Shown one piece after another: positions 9,099 to 18,355 of a stretch of 64,000 bases of DNA. Position numbers and translations under genes: made by a program. How positions within the stretch are numbered: position 1 is the stretch's first letter; the number at the start of each line of letters is the position of its first letter. Location: the NCBI RefSeq assembly GCF_002797975.1, contig NZ_PGET01000001.1, positions 434,001 through 498,000 on the forward strand, given 5' to 3'. The DNA comes from [Clostridium] celerecrescens 18A (GTDB lineage: Bacteria > Bacillota > Clostridia > Lachnospirales > Lachnospiraceae). Under the pieces are notes generated by a model. The model searched no databases and had not been told where the DNA came from. It saw only the letters and a list, made by a program, of their open reading frames with translations.

Positions 9099-9144
9099 AT
9101 GCATGAAAAAGTGTATCTTATTACATTTTATTTTTAATATATAA

Positions 9145-9197
9145 CTTGTATACAAGGATACACTTTTCCATAGAGTAACTTGTATACATGTATACAT
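9145..9197 (+). promoter_or_regulatory. Cluster of GntR-type operator palindromes
   Basis: A perfect 12-bp palindrome CTTGTATACAAG lies at 9145-9156. A second site, CTTGTATACATG, is at 9179-9190, and it overlaps a third palindrome, ATGTATACAT (9188-9197). The core equals the known GntR-family operator type CTTGTATACAAG of the Bacillus subtilis gluconate operon. The sites sit between promoter and first gene, downstream of a GntR-family gene. Confidence 0.75.
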
Positions 9198-9250
9198 ATA
9201 TATTTTTTTCTTAATTATTGTTAAAAATTAAACAAAGAAAGGAAAAAGCC

Positions 9251-10021
9251 ATGTTTACATTAGGAGTTGACATAGGCTCTACCACCTCCAAAGCGGTCAT
9301 TTTGAAAGATGGACAGGAAATTCTGTCGACCTCTCTGATTGGGGCAGGGACAGGAACCAATGGTCCGGGACGGGCAATTGAGGCTGTACTTGCCGCAGGG
9401 AACTTAAAGCCGGAAGAGATAACTGCTGTTTATGCTACCGGTTATGGAAGGAAGCTGTTAAAAAATGCCGATGGAGAGATGAGTGAACTCAGCTGCCATG
9501 CAAGGGGTGTCCATCATCTTCTTCCGGAAGTGCGGACCATCATTGACATTGGCGGACAGGATGCAAAGGTACTTTCCCTGGGGGCCGACGGGCGAATGAC
9601 AGAATTTTTGATGAATGACAAATGTGCGGCAGGAACCGGACGGTTTCTGGATGTCATGGCAGGAATCCTTCAGCTGAGGATTGAGGATCTGGAAAAGCAG
9701 GCTGCCTTATCAAAGCAGACCGTCAAAATATCCAGTACCTGTACGGTATTTGCTGAATCCGAAGTCATTTCCCAGCTGGCAAACGGGGTTGAGATCCCGG
9801 ATCTGGTTGCCGGCATCTGCCAGTCTGTAGCCAGCCGGGTAGCGGCTTTGGCAAAACGGGTCGGTGTGAAAGAAACAGTGTGTATGAGCGGCGGCGTTGC
9901 AAAAAATGGCGGGGTACGCAAAGCCATGGAGCAGGAGCTGGGTCTTAAAATTACATATTCACCAATGGCTCAGCTCATGGGTGCTTTAGGAGCAGCGCTT
10001 TACGCTTATGATAAATCATAA
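9251..10021 (+). CDS. (R)-2-hydroxyacyl-CoA dehydratase activase (HadI/HgdC/FldI type)
   Basis: 256-aa ATP-dependent activator of the BadF/BadG/BcrA/BcrD ATPase family. As a homodimer bridged by one [4Fe-4S] cluster it injects a high-potential electron into the dehydratase at the cost of ATP. The sequence shows the actin-like phosphate loop VDIGSTTSKAVI at residues 6-17, the second loop DIGGQDAKV, and the cluster ligands Cys125 (NDKCAAGTG) and Cys164 (SSTCTVFAESE). A late SGGVAKNGGV loop completes the nucleotide site. The start at 9251 is chosen for AAAGGAAA upstream. It is the first gene of a tight nine-gene operon, 15 nt before the first dehydratase subunit, so the partner is certain while the organic substrate is not. 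Confidence 0.95.
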   Translation: MFTLGVDIGSTTSKAVILKDGQEILSTSLIGAGTGTNGPGRAIEAVLAAGNLKPEEITAVYATGYGRKLLKNADGEMSELSCHARGVHHLLPEVRTIIDIGGQDAKVLSLGADGRMTEFLMNDKCAAGTGRFLDVMAGILQLRIEDLEKQAALSKQTVKISSTCTVFAESEVISQLANGVEIPDLVAGICQSVASRVAALAKRVGVKETVCMSGGVAKNGGVRKAMEQELGLKITYSPMAQLMGALGAALYAYDKS

Positions 10022-10036
10022 AAGGAGGAATTTTTC

Positions 10037-11275
10037 ATGGGTGAAGGAGAGACAAAACCAAAATTTACCATTGATCCCAATTCAGCCAAGTTTAAGCTGA
10101 ACGAGATTGTGGCAAAGCACTACAAGGAGGTCCAGGAGGCAAAGGACAGGGGAGAAAAAATCGGCTGGTGCGCCAGCAATTTCCCTCAGGAAATTTTTCA
10201 GACATTAGGCATTAAAGTGTGCTATCCCGAGAATCAGGCAGCAGCGATTGCAGCAAGAGGAGCCGGGCAGCGGCTGTGTGAAATTTCAGAGGCGGAAGGT
10301 TATTCCAATGACATCTGCGCTTATGCAAGGATCAGTCTGGCACATATGATGGTGGGGGAAACTCCGGAGCAGAACATGCCTCTGCCGGACTTCGTACTTT
10401 GCTGCAATAACATCTGCAACTGCATGATCAAATGGTATGAGAACATTGCAAAAGAGCTTAATATTCCGCTGATTCTCATTGACATTCCATTTAATCCTGA
10501 TTACGAGGTTTCAGATGCCCAGGTAGCATATGTAAAGAGCCAGTTCCTTGCGGCTATTGAACAGCTGGAGGAAATTACCGGTAAGAAATGGAGTGAAGAG
10601 AAATTCAAGGAGGTCATGGAGATCTCAAACAGGACTTCCAGAGCATGGCTGGAGGCTACAGCCTACACCAAATATACTCCTTCTCCTCTTAACGGCTTTG
10701 ACCTGCTTAATCATATGGCGGTTGCCGTATGTGCTAGAGGGACCGTGGAAGCGGCCGAAGCTTTTGAAACCCTGTTAGAGGAATATAAAAAAGCAGTGGA
10801 AGAGGGAACCAGTACCTTCCGTGCAGAGGAAAAATACAGAATTATGTTTGAAGGGATCGCCTGCTGGCCACATTTAAGAACAACAGCCACCGGTCTTAAG
10901 TCCCGGGGAATCAACATGGTGGCAACCATTTATGCCGATGCTTTTGGATTCATTTACGATGACTTTGATGGCCTGATCCGTGCCTACTGCAACGTGCCCA
11001 ATGCCATGAACTTAGAGCATGCAAGAGATAAGAGAGAGGCCATTGTAAAGAAGACCAATACAGAGGGGCTTCTGGTTCATACTAACCGTTCCTGCAAGCT
11101 TTGGAGCGGCTTCATGTATGAGATGAGCCGCCAGATCGGAGAGGACTGTCAGATACCAGTCACCTCATTTGACGGTGATCAGGCAGACCCGCGGAACTTC
11201 TCAGAGGCTCAGTATGAAACAAGGGTACAGGGGCTGACAGAAATCATGGAATCCAATAAAGGGGGGAAAGACTGA
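10037..11275 (+). CDS. 2-hydroxyacyl-CoA dehydratase, larger subunit (HadB/FldB/HgdA-like)
   Basis: 412-aa [4Fe-4S] subunit of the radical dehydratase that removes water from (R)-2-hydroxyacyl-CoA to give the (E)-2-enoyl-CoA. It belongs to the HgdB/FldB/FldC family. Visible features are GWCASNFPQEIFQTLGIKVCYPE near the N-terminus, the Cys-rich LCCNNICNCMIKWYENIA segment, RSCKLWSG near residue 355 and DGDQADPRNFSEAQYETRVQ near the end; several of these Cys are candidate cluster ligands. AAAGGAGG lies 8 nt before the ATG. The stop overlaps the next start by one base (TGATG), indicating translational coupling of the two subunits. No decarboxylase is nearby, so a glutaconate route is unlikely; lactate, 2-hydroxyisocaproate or aryl-lactate remain possible. 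Confidence 0.93.
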   Translation: MGEGETKPKFTIDPNSAKFKLNEIVAKHYKEVQEAKDRGEKIGWCASNFPQEIFQTLGIKVCYPENQAAAIAARGAGQRLCEISEAEGYSNDICAYARISLAHMMVGETPEQNMPLPDFVLCCNNICNCMIKWYENIAKELNIPLILIDIPFNPDYEVSDAQVAYVKSQFLAAIEQLEEITGKKWSEEKFKEVMEISNRTSRAWLEATAYTKYTPSPLNGFDLLNHMAVAVCARGTVEAAEAFETLLEEYKKAVEEGTSTFRAEEKYRIMFEGIACWPHLRTTATGLKSRGINMVATIYADAFGFIYDDFDGLIRAYCNVPNAMNLEHARDKREAIVKKTNTEGLLVHTNRSCKLWSGFMYEMSRQIGEDCQIPVTSFDGDQADPRNFSEAQYETRVQGLTEIMESNKGGKD

Positions 11276-12393
11276 TGGCAACATTGAGTGAATTATTAGA
11301 AAATTTTCATGAGATTGCATGTTCACCGAAAAACCAGCTGAATGCTTATCTGGAGCAGGGAAAAAAGGTTGTTGCTTGTGTTCCTGTCTATACTCCGGAA
11401 GAACTGATCCACTCCATGGGGCTTGTTCCTATGGGAGCATGGGGCGCGGATATTGAGTTAAAAGAGTCTAAAAGATATTTTCCTGCGTTTATCTGTTCCA
11501 TTATGCAGAGCATTCTGGAGCTGGGAATCAGGGGAGAATACAAAGGTATTTCTGCCATCGTGATTCCTTCTCTCTGTGACTCTTTAAAGTGTTTGGGACA
11601 GAACTGGAAATATGCGGTGAAAGACATTCCATTTATTCCAATGACTTATCCACAGAATCGGAAACCGGAGTCAGGAAAAGAATTTACCAAAGCTTCCTAC
11701 GAGCGTGTGATCAGAGACTTGGAGGCAGCAACCGGTGAAAAATTCAGTGAAGCTTCCCTGGCTAAGTCCAATGAGATCTACAATGAACATAATGCGTCAA
11801 TGAGAGAGCTGGCAGAGATTTTAGAACAGCATCCATCCATCACAGCAGTCCAGAGAAGAGATATTTTTAAAAGTGCTCATTTCATGCGAAAGGAAGAACA
11901 TACAGCGCTGGTAAGCCAGCTGATAGAGGCTTTGTCACAGGTAGAGGAGAAGGAAAGCAAAATAAAGGTGATCACCACCGGGATCCTGGCCGACAGCGAC
12001 GGTCTGCTTAAGATCTTTGACGAACATGGACTGCAGATTGCTGCAGATGATGTTGCCCATGAATCCAGACAGTATCGTACAAATGTCAATCTGGAACTGG
12101 AACCTTTGGAAGGACTTGCAGATAAATTTTCCCGGATGGATCATTGTTCTGTCCTGTACGACCCGGAAAAGAAGAGAGCCGGTTATATCGTTGACCTGGC
12201 AAAGAAATACAAAGCAAAAGGTGTGGTCGTTCTTTTAACGAAATTCTGTGACCCCGAAGAATTTGATTATGTAATGGTGAAAAAAGCCTGTGCTGAGGCG
12301 GGGATTCCTATCATTCAGATAGAAGTAGACAGGCAGATGGTAAATTACGAGCAAGCAGGAACGATGATGGAAGCATTTATAGATATGCTTTAA
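11275..12393 (+). CDS. 2-hydroxyacyl-CoA dehydratase, smaller subunit (HadC/FldC/LcdB-like)
   Basis: 372-aa partner subunit of the dehydratase, same superfamily. The N-terminal half has the VYTPEELIHSMGLVPMGAWG block, then FPAFICSIMQSILELG and the IPSLCDSLKCLGQNWK segment; with KFCDPEEFDY near the C-terminus these provide cluster-ligand Cys residues. The heterodimer with the preceding gene product forms the active enzyme. Translation is coupled to the upstream gene by the TGATG overlap. Fifteen nt separate it from the transporter gene, inside the same operon. Confidence 0.93.
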   Translation: MATLSELLENFHEIACSPKNQLNAYLEQGKKVVACVPVYTPEELIHSMGLVPMGAWGADIELKESKRYFPAFICSIMQSILELGIRGEYKGISAIVIPSLCDSLKCLGQNWKYAVKDIPFIPMTYPQNRKPESGKEFTKASYERVIRDLEAATGEKFSEASLAKSNEIYNEHNASMRELAEILEQHPSITAVQRRDIFKSAHFMRKEEHTALVSQLIEALSQVEEKESKIKVITTGILADSDGLLKIFDEHGLQIAADDVAHESRQYRTNVNLELEPLEGLADKFSRMDHCSVLYDPEKKRAGYIVDLAKKYKAKGVVVLLTKFCDPEEFDYVMVKKACAEAGIPIIQIEVDRQMVNYEQAGTMMEAFIDML

Positions 12394-12408
12394 CAGGAGG
12401 AGAAGGAT

Positions 12409-13542
12409 ATGATCGATAAAAATAAAATGCCGGTAGCCGTGGGCGTTGCTTTCGTATGGTTTACAACACAGTTTGGCGGTGGGTTTGCATCTGGTGCCCA
12501 GCTGGTCCAGTATTTCGTAGCATTTGGTATTTGGGCGCTTATTACCCCGATTCTGGCTCAGGCGATCGGAGCGGTGTTCCAGTGGTATGGGCTCCGGTTT
12601 GCAAAGCTTCATGATGCTTATGATTACAGAACCTTTAACAATAAGTTTTACGGAAAATTCGCTCCAATTTTTTCCAACCTTTATGAGCTTGTATACATAT
12701 TATTGCTGTGCCTGGCTCCCTCTGTTGCCTTTGCGACCGGAGGTTCCACCATGCAGTCCCTTACTGGAATCCCATATATGGCTTGTACCTTGATCATAGG
12801 TTTGTTTATCTTTTTTGTAACCATTTTCGGAACGGATTTTGTAAGAAAAGCGGCATCTACTTTGTCAGTCATTATCATAGCTGGTCTATTGATCGTTTAC
12901 ATACCGAACATTATTGTCAGCTGGGGTGATATCGTAAGAAACATCAAGACTTTAGGAGCTAATCCTGCACCTGCTGGTCCGGCCCTCTGGAGCTGCTTTA
13001 TTTATGGTTCCTTCCAGCTGGCTTCCATCGGATTATTATACCAGCATGCGGAATCATTTAAGTCAGAAAAGGAAGCCGGAACCAGTATGATTTACGGATT
13101 TATCGTAAACTCCGGACTGATTATGCTTTCCACTTTAGGAATTATGGCAGTAGCGACTAATCCGGATTTATCCAAAGATCCTCTTCCGGTAATCACACTG
13201 ATTAAAGGCGGAGTGGGAGCCGGCTTTATGAATCCTATGATTTCCATACTCATTATTTTAGGAGCGGTATCAACGGCGGTTAATATGATTGCCGGAGCAG
13301 TTCAGAGAGTTGTAGTTGCACTTGAAAAGTCGGAGGAAAGAAGAAATGACGGAAAGCCTTCAGCAAAAACCTTAATCTGCGCATTGTTATGTACCATTCT
13401 TGCATTTGCCATCGCCCAGTTTGGACTTCTTCCCCTGGTAAAAGTGGGATATGGATACCTGGGTTATGTAACCATTGTGGTGGTACTGGTTCCGTTCCTG
13501 ATCCGAATGATCGGAGAAGCGATGGGAAAAGTCGAGAAATAA
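12409..13542 (+). CDS. YkvI-family membrane transporter
   Basis: 377-aa polytopic inner-membrane protein with about ten hydrophobic segments, resembling the YkvI family (distant relatives of amino-acid/sodium symporters). The N-terminus VAFVWFTTQFGGGFASGAQ contains the Gly-rich, unwound-helix-like motif at the start of TM1 in the LeuT/APC fold. An AGGAGGAGAAGG site precedes the ATG. Its position between the dehydratase and the CoA ligase suggests import of the 2-hydroxyacid (or amino acid) substrate, or product export. The substrate is inferred only from neighbours. Confidence 0.8.
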   Translation: MIDKNKMPVAVGVAFVWFTTQFGGGFASGAQLVQYFVAFGIWALITPILAQAIGAVFQWYGLRFAKLHDAYDYRTFNNKFYGKFAPIFSNLYELVYILLLCLAPSVAFATGGSTMQSLTGIPYMACTLIIGLFIFFVTIFGTDFVRKAASTLSVIIIAGLLIVYIPNIIVSWGDIVRNIKTLGANPAPAGPALWSCFIYGSFQLASIGLLYQHAESFKSEKEAGTSMIYGFIVNSGLIMLSTLGIMAVATNPDLSKDPLPVITLIKGGVGAGFMNPMISILIILGAVSTAVNMIAGAVQRVVVALEKSEERRNDGKPSAKTLICALLCTILAFAIAQFGLLPLVKVGYGYLGYVTIVVVLVPFLIRMIGEAMGKVEK

Positions 13543-13575
13543 TTACAGAAATATGAGGCAGAGGTTAGCAGGAGA

Positions 13576-15165
13576 ATGAATATGACAGGCCTTTTATCAG
13601 AAACAATCGGAGAACTGCTTCATAAAAGAGCTGTTCTTACGCCGAATGGAGCAGGAATCTGCTACCAGGATCGATGCTTTTCCTGGAAAGAGGCGGATGA
13701 AATTTCGGATTTTTGGGCAGCTGACTTTATAAGAAGAGGAATTTCGCGCGGAAAACATGTCGCGTTGTGGGGGATTAACAGCCCGGAATGGATCATGGCG
13801 TATTTTGCTTTTATGAAGTCCGGGGCAATTGTGCTCCCGGTCAATACATGCTATAAGGAACAGGAATTGAACCGGGTATTAAAAGAAGGAAATGCAGACT
13901 ATCTGTTCTATGGAAAGGGCTGCAACAATGCGGATTATAGACCGGTCATTTCAAAAGCAGGGCTGGATCGTCCGGACACCTTCTTAAAGGGGATTGTTTC
14001 CCTGGACCATCTGTCTTGCTGTGAAATGGGGGAAAACAGGGAGGAAGAGAAATGGCTTTTAAAAGAAATAGAACAGAACTTATCCTCAAAGGATACCGCT
14101 AATATACTTTTTACCTCTGGTACCTCCGGTGTTCCAAAAGGAGTGATGTTAAGCCACGAAAACATGGTCAACAATTCAGCCGAAATGGTGCGTTCCATGC
14201 ATTGGAACGAAAGTGACCGCATGTGCTTATCCGTCCCCCTGTTTCACTGTTTTGGCATCACAGCGGGCATTTTGTCCGCTGTCCATGCCGGAGCGGCAAT
14301 TTATATCAATCAGTATTATAAGTCCATTGGAGTAATGGAAAACATACAGAAAAATTCCTGCACCATTCTAAACGGTGTTCCCAGCATGTTCCTTGCTATG
14401 GTAAAGAACAGCAGGAGAAAAGAATACGATCTAAGTTCCCTAAGAAGCGGAATTATTGCGGGTTCCGCCATTCACCCGTCAGATTATCTCCATATCTGTG
14501 AAGAGCTGAAGATGGAGCATTTGCAGCCTTCCTATGGGCAGACCGAGTCTTCCCCTGCAATTACCATAACCGGATATTCGGATCCGATCTGCCAAAAGGC
14601 CCTTACGGCAGGAAAAAAGATTCCTAATACGGAATTAAGAATCTGGGATGAAGGGAAAAAGAGGGTTGCTAAGACAGGAAGTGTGGGAGAAATCCAGTCC
14701 CGGGGATATCACATCATGAAGGGCTATTACAACAAAACGAATGAAGCAGAGGTCGCGCTGGATGAGGAGGGCTGGCTTCATACCGGGGACTGCGGTTATC
14801 TGGATGAAAATGGCTATCTTTATATAACCGGACGAAAAAAAGAGATGATTATCCGGGGCGGTGAAAACATAGCGCCGGTGGAAATTGAAAACTGCATTCT
14901 GGAGCTTCCTGAAATCAAGGATGTGAAGGTGATAGGGATTGATGCCCAGGTTCTTCAAGAAGAAATCGCTGCCTGTATCATCATGGAGTCTGGGGCAGAG
15001 CTTTCAGAAGAAAGGGTTAAGAAACACGTCCGTGAGAACCTGGCGGATTATAAGGTTCCCAAATATGTTTATCGATTTGATTCATTTCCTTTTAACATCA
15101 GCGGAAAGGTTATGGTCCATGAGTTACGGCAGGAAGTCGAGAAACGGTTAGCGAAAAGAGGTTAA
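13576..15165 (+). CDS. AMP-forming acyl-CoA synthetase (CarB/FadD-like)
   Basis: 529-aa member of the ANL adenylating superfamily that makes acyl-CoA from a carboxylate, ATP and CoA. Motifs in order: the P-loop-like LFTSGTSGVPKGVMLSHENM near residue 180, SYGQTESSP near 318, HTGDCGYLDENGYLYITGRKKEMIIRGGENI near 395-430, and the C-terminal catalytic Lys in NISGKVM. In the operon it can prime the pathway by making the first CoA ester, after which the CoA-transferase at 18356 recycles CoA without ATP, as in caffeate reduction (CarB with CarA). Start at the first ATG with AGGAG upstream; a second ATG lies two codons later. Confidence 0.9.
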   Translation: MNMTGLLSETIGELLHKRAVLTPNGAGICYQDRCFSWKEADEISDFWAADFIRRGISRGKHVALWGINSPEWIMAYFAFMKSGAIVLPVNTCYKEQELNRVLKEGNADYLFYGKGCNNADYRPVISKAGLDRPDTFLKGIVSLDHLSCCEMGENREEEKWLLKEIEQNLSSKDTANILFTSGTSGVPKGVMLSHENMVNNSAEMVRSMHWNESDRMCLSVPLFHCFGITAGILSAVHAGAAIYINQYYKSIGVMENIQKNSCTILNGVPSMFLAMVKNSRRKEYDLSSLRSGIIAGSAIHPSDYLHICEELKMEHLQPSYGQTESSPAITITGYSDPICQKALTAGKKIPNTELRIWDEGKKRVAKTGSVGEIQSRGYHIMKGYYNKTNEAEVALDEEGWLHTGDCGYLDENGYLYITGRKKEMIIRGGENIAPVEIENCILELPEIKDVKVIGIDAQVLQEEIAACIIMESGAELSEERVKKHVRENLADYKVPKYVYRFDSFPFNISGKVMVHELRQEVEKRLAKRG

Positions 15166-15177
15166 GGAGGAAACAAC

Positions 15178-16320
15178 ATGTATTTTACAAAACAGCATGA
15201 GCTTGTCCGGAAACTGGCAAGAGAGTTTGCGGAAAAAGAACTGACCAATGAGATCCTCGATGAGGTTGAGGAAAGCGGGACATTTCCGGAGGAAATCCTT
15301 TACAAAATGGGAAAGGCCGGATTTTTCGGCATTAAGACGCCAAAGGAATACGGAGGTTCAGGCGGTGATGCCCGCTGTTACGTGCTGGTGATGGAGGAAA
15401 TGGCTAGAGTCAGCGGAGTTGCAAGCATTTATGTATCTTCTCCCAATTCTCTTTCCGGAGGTCCTCTGTTATTATCCGGCACAGAGGAGCAAAAACGGAA
15501 ATACCTTCCCTCATTGATAAACGGCAGCAAAAAGCTTTGCTTTGCTCTGACTGAGCCTGGAGCAGGTTCCGATGCAGGCGGTATGCAGTCGACTGCGGTA
15601 AAGGATGGGGATTTCTACATATTGAATGGCAGAAAGACCTTTATCACCATGGCACCTCTGGCAGATTATGCGGTAGTCTACGCAAAGACGGATATGACAA
15701 AGGGGACAAAAGGAATCAGCGCATTTATCGTAGATATGAAAAACACTCCTGGAATATCCTGCGGAAAGCCGGAGCATAAAATGGGCGTTATCGGCTGTGC
15801 CACCAGCGATATCATTATGGACAATGCAAGAATTCCGGCAGAGAACCTTCTTGGTGAAGAGGGCATGGGATTTATAAATGCCATGAAGACTCTGGATACC
15901 GGCCGTATGGGAGTGGCTGCCCAGTCCATCGGAGTTGCTCAGGGAGCTTTGGACGAGGCCATTAAATATGCAAAGGAACGGAAACAGTTCGGAAGACGGA
16001 TCGGAGATTTCCAGGCAATTGCATTTATGATCGCAGATATGGCGACTAAGCTGGAGGCGGCAAAGCAGCTGGTTTATAAAACTGCTTACTTAATGGATAC
16101 CCATCAGCCTGCAACCTTGGAAGCTTCTATGGCAAAGTATTATGCTTCTGAAGTCTGTAATGAAATCGCTTCAAAATCCCTTCAGATCCATGGCGGTTAC
16201 GGATTTATCAAAGATTATAAGATTGAGCGCATGTACAGGGATTGCCGTGTGTTCACCATTTACGAAGGTACTTCACAAATCCAGCAGCTGGTGATTTCCG
16301 GAAAACTGCTTAAGAAATAA
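15178..16320 (+). CDS. Acyl-CoA dehydrogenase acting as enoyl-CoA reductase
   Basis: 380-aa flavoprotein of the acyl-CoA dehydrogenase family. Seen: CFALTEPGAGSDAGG (FAD/substrate loop near residue 121), the ERKQFGRRIGDFQAI helix, IHGGYGFIKDYKIERMYRD, and the catalytic base in IYEGTSQIQ near the C-terminus. In this setting, directly followed by EtfB and EtfA, it most likely runs as a reductase of the 2-enoyl-CoA made by the dehydratase, like AcdB of leucine fermentation or CarC of caffeyl-CoA reduction. The ATG is 12 nt after the ligase stop with AAGGAGG upstream. Confidence 0.92.
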   Translation: MYFTKQHELVRKLAREFAEKELTNEILDEVEESGTFPEEILYKMGKAGFFGIKTPKEYGGSGGDARCYVLVMEEMARVSGVASIYVSSPNSLSGGPLLLSGTEEQKRKYLPSLINGSKKLCFALTEPGAGSDAGGMQSTAVKDGDFYILNGRKTFITMAPLADYAVVYAKTDMTKGTKGISAFIVDMKNTPGISCGKPEHKMGVIGCATSDIIMDNARIPAENLLGEEGMGFINAMKTLDTGRMGVAAQSIGVAQGALDEAIKYAKERKQFGRRIGDFQAIAFMIADMATKLEAAKQLVYKTAYLMDTHQPATLEASMAKYYASEVCNEIASKSLQIHGGYGFIKDYKIERMYRDCRVFTIYEGTSQIQQLVISGKLLKK

Positions 16321-16347
16321 CGACTACACGGAAGGAGTAATGATACG

Positions 16348-17133
16348 ATGAAAATTTTGGTTTGTGTAAAACAGGTGCCGGATACCAATGAAGTAAAGAT
16401 CGATCCGGTAAAGGGTACATTGATCCGTGACGGAGTTCCCAGCATATTAAATCCTGATGATGCAAATGCCCTGGAAGAGGCATTGAAAATAAAAGATGAA
16501 AAGCCTGGAACAACGGTTTCCGTCATTACCATGGGGCCGCCTCAAGCTGATGATATGTTAAGAGAATGCCTGGCGATGGGAGCGGATGAGGCTTATCTGC
16601 TCAGCGACAGGGCCTTTGGCGGGGCCGATACCTGTGCTACCTCCACCACCATTGCTGCCGGCATTCAAAAAATCGGAGATTATGACATTATTTTTGCAGG
16701 ACGCCAGGCCATTGACGGAGATACGGCCCAGGTAGGCCCCCAGGTAGCCTGGAGACTCGGCATACCGGTTGTGACTTACGTTCAGGATGTAAAGCTTTGC
16801 GAGGAAAAGGTAATCGTACAAAGGCAGATGGAAAATGGATATGAGATTCTGGAAGTTCAGATGCCCTGTCTGCTTACTGCGGTAAAGGAACTGAATGAGC
16901 CCCGTTACATGAGTATAGGCGGCATCATGGACGCATATGCAAAAAAAGTTACCGTATGGAATCATGAGGATGTGGTACTGGATCCCAAAGACTGTGGTTT
17001 AAATGCTTCCCCTACCCAGGTTTTCCGTTCCTTTACTCCCGCTCCTAAGGGAAAAGGGGAGATGCTTAACGGAACAGTGACCGAAATGACAGAACTGCTG
17101 ACAGAGAAACTGAAAGAGAAGCATTATCTTTAA
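16348..17133 (+). CDS. etfB: Electron-transfer flavoprotein beta subunit (first pair)
   Basis: 261-aa EtfB. It starts with [19 protein letters not shown] and has the nucleotide-binding [19 protein letters not shown] motif near residue 120. In bifurcating Etfs this subunit holds the FAD that splits the NADH electron pair between ferredoxin and the dehydrogenase. It pairs with the ferredoxin-fused EtfA 26 nt downstream and the dehydrogenase 27 nt upstream. That arrangement (dehydrogenase-EtfB-EtfA with Fe-S clusters) matches caffeyl-CoA reductase CarCDE, so bifurcation is likely but unproven here. Confidence 0.93.
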   Translation: MKILVCVKQVPDTNEVKIDPVKGTLIRDGVPSILNPDDANALEEALKIKDEKPGTTVSVITMGPPQADDMLRECLAMGADEAYLLSDRAFGGADTCATSTTIAAGIQKIGDYDIIFAGRQAIDGDTAQVGPQVAWRLGIPVVTYVQDVKLCEEKVIVQRQMENGYEILEVQMPCLLTAVKELNEPRYMSIGGIMDAYAKKVTVWNHEDVVLDPKDCGLNASPTQVFRSFTPAPKGKGEMLNGTVTEMTELLTEKLKEKHYL

Positions 17134-17159
17134 GACCCAGGAAAAGGAGGAAGGTTCAT

Positions 17160-18341
17160 ATGGCTGTAAATGTAATAAAAGAAAAATGCAGGGGCTGTAC
17201 GATCTGCGTAAAGAATTGCCCATTTGAAGCAATTACAATGGAAAATAAAGTGGCCGTCATCGGTACTGCCTGTACCGGCTGTGGTGTTTGTGTTGAAAAG
17301 TGTCCGTTTGATGCAATAGAAAAGTCAGAAGAGCCAAAGGATACGGTTGATTTATCGGAATACCGGGATGTATGGGTATTTGCAGAACAAAGAGAAGGAG
17401 CACTTATGCCGGTCGTAAAAGAACTTCTGGGTGAAGGGCGGAAACTGGCGGATGAGATTGGATGCAGCCTTTGTTCTGTATTATGCGGTAACCATGTGGA
17501 AGGACTTGCGGAGGAACTGTTTGAATATGGAGCAGATAAAGTTTATCTTGCGGATCACAAAGAACTGGAATCCTACCGCACCGACGCTTATACGGCTGTG
17601 ATTCACGACGCAATCAAATCTTATAAGCCTGAAATCGTCCTTTTGGGAGCTACCCATATCGGCCGTGACTTAGGCCCCTGTCTGGCCGTTCGCTGCAATA
17701 CGGGACTGACTGCCGACTGCACCAAGTTGGAAATTGATGAGGAAGATAAAAAGATCAAGCAGACCCGCCCGGCCTTTGGCGGAAATTTAATGGCAACCAT
17801 CGTTTGTCCGAACCACCGGCCTCAGATGTCCACAGTACGTCCGGGAGTTATGGAAAAAGCCGATAGGCAGGAGGGCCGTAAGGGCCAGGTCATTCCTCTT
17901 TCGGTAAGTTTTGAAAAAGACGATATAAGAACCCGCATCCTTGAAGTGGTAAAGCAGGCAGGAGAAGCGGTATCCTTAACTGATGCGGAAATCATTGTAT
18001 CCGGCGGTATGGGTCTTGGCGGGGCCGAAGGCTTTGAACTGTTAAAGAAACTGGCGGATAAGCTGGGCGGTGTGGTTGCAGCGAGCCGTGCAGCCGTAGA
18101 CGCAGGCTGGATCGACCATTCCTATCAGGTGGGACAGACCGGAACCACAGTACGTCCTAAACTGTATTTTGCCTGCGGCATTTCCGGGGCCATTCAGCAT
18201 GTGGCAGGTATGCAGAACTCAGAGCAGATCATTGCGATCAATAAAAACCCGGCAGCTCCGATCTTTGAAGTGGCCGATTACGGCATCGTAGGGGATTATA
18301 ATCAGGTGATCCCTGCGCTTATAGAAGCACTGGACAAATAA
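17160..18341 (+). CDS. etfA: EtfA with N-terminal two-cluster ferredoxin domain
   Basis: 393-aa electron-transfer flavoprotein alpha subunit with an added ferredoxin domain. Residues 10-20 and 38-48 are two full [4Fe-4S] motifs (Cys10/13/16/20 and Cys38/41/44/48, each followed by Pro). The EtfA body has [24 protein letters not shown] and the FAD-binding C-terminal domain ([24 protein letters not shown]). Ferredoxin-fused EtfA occurs in bifurcating complexes such as CarE and LctC. This one keeps both clusters whereas the paralogue at 22514 has ligands for one only. AAGGAGG precedes the start. Confidence 0.93.
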   Translation: MAVNVIKEKCRGCTICVKNCPFEAITMENKVAVIGTACTGCGVCVEKCPFDAIEKSEEPKDTVDLSEYRDVWVFAEQREGALMPVVKELLGEGRKLADEIGCSLCSVLCGNHVEGLAEELFEYGADKVYLADHKELESYRTDAYTAVIHDAIKSYKPEIVLLGATHIGRDLGPCLAVRCNTGLTADCTKLEIDEEDKKIKQTRPAFGGNLMATIVCPNHRPQMSTVRPGVMEKADRQEGRKGQVIPLSVSFEKDDIRTRILEVVKQAGEAVSLTDAEIIVSGGMGLGGAEGFELLKKLADKLGGVVAASRAAVDAGWIDHSYQVGQTGTTVRPKLYFACGISGAIQHVAGMQNSEQIIAINKNPAAPIFEVADYGIVGDYNQVIPALIEALDK

Positions 18342-18355
18342 AGGAGGGAATTAAT

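Noticed and set aside
9043..9144. 33-codon frame starting ATGAAAATCCTG upstream of the dehydratase operon
   Set aside because: It spans the promoter hexamers and lacks a well-spaced ribosome site; the composition is that of AT-rich noncoding DNA.
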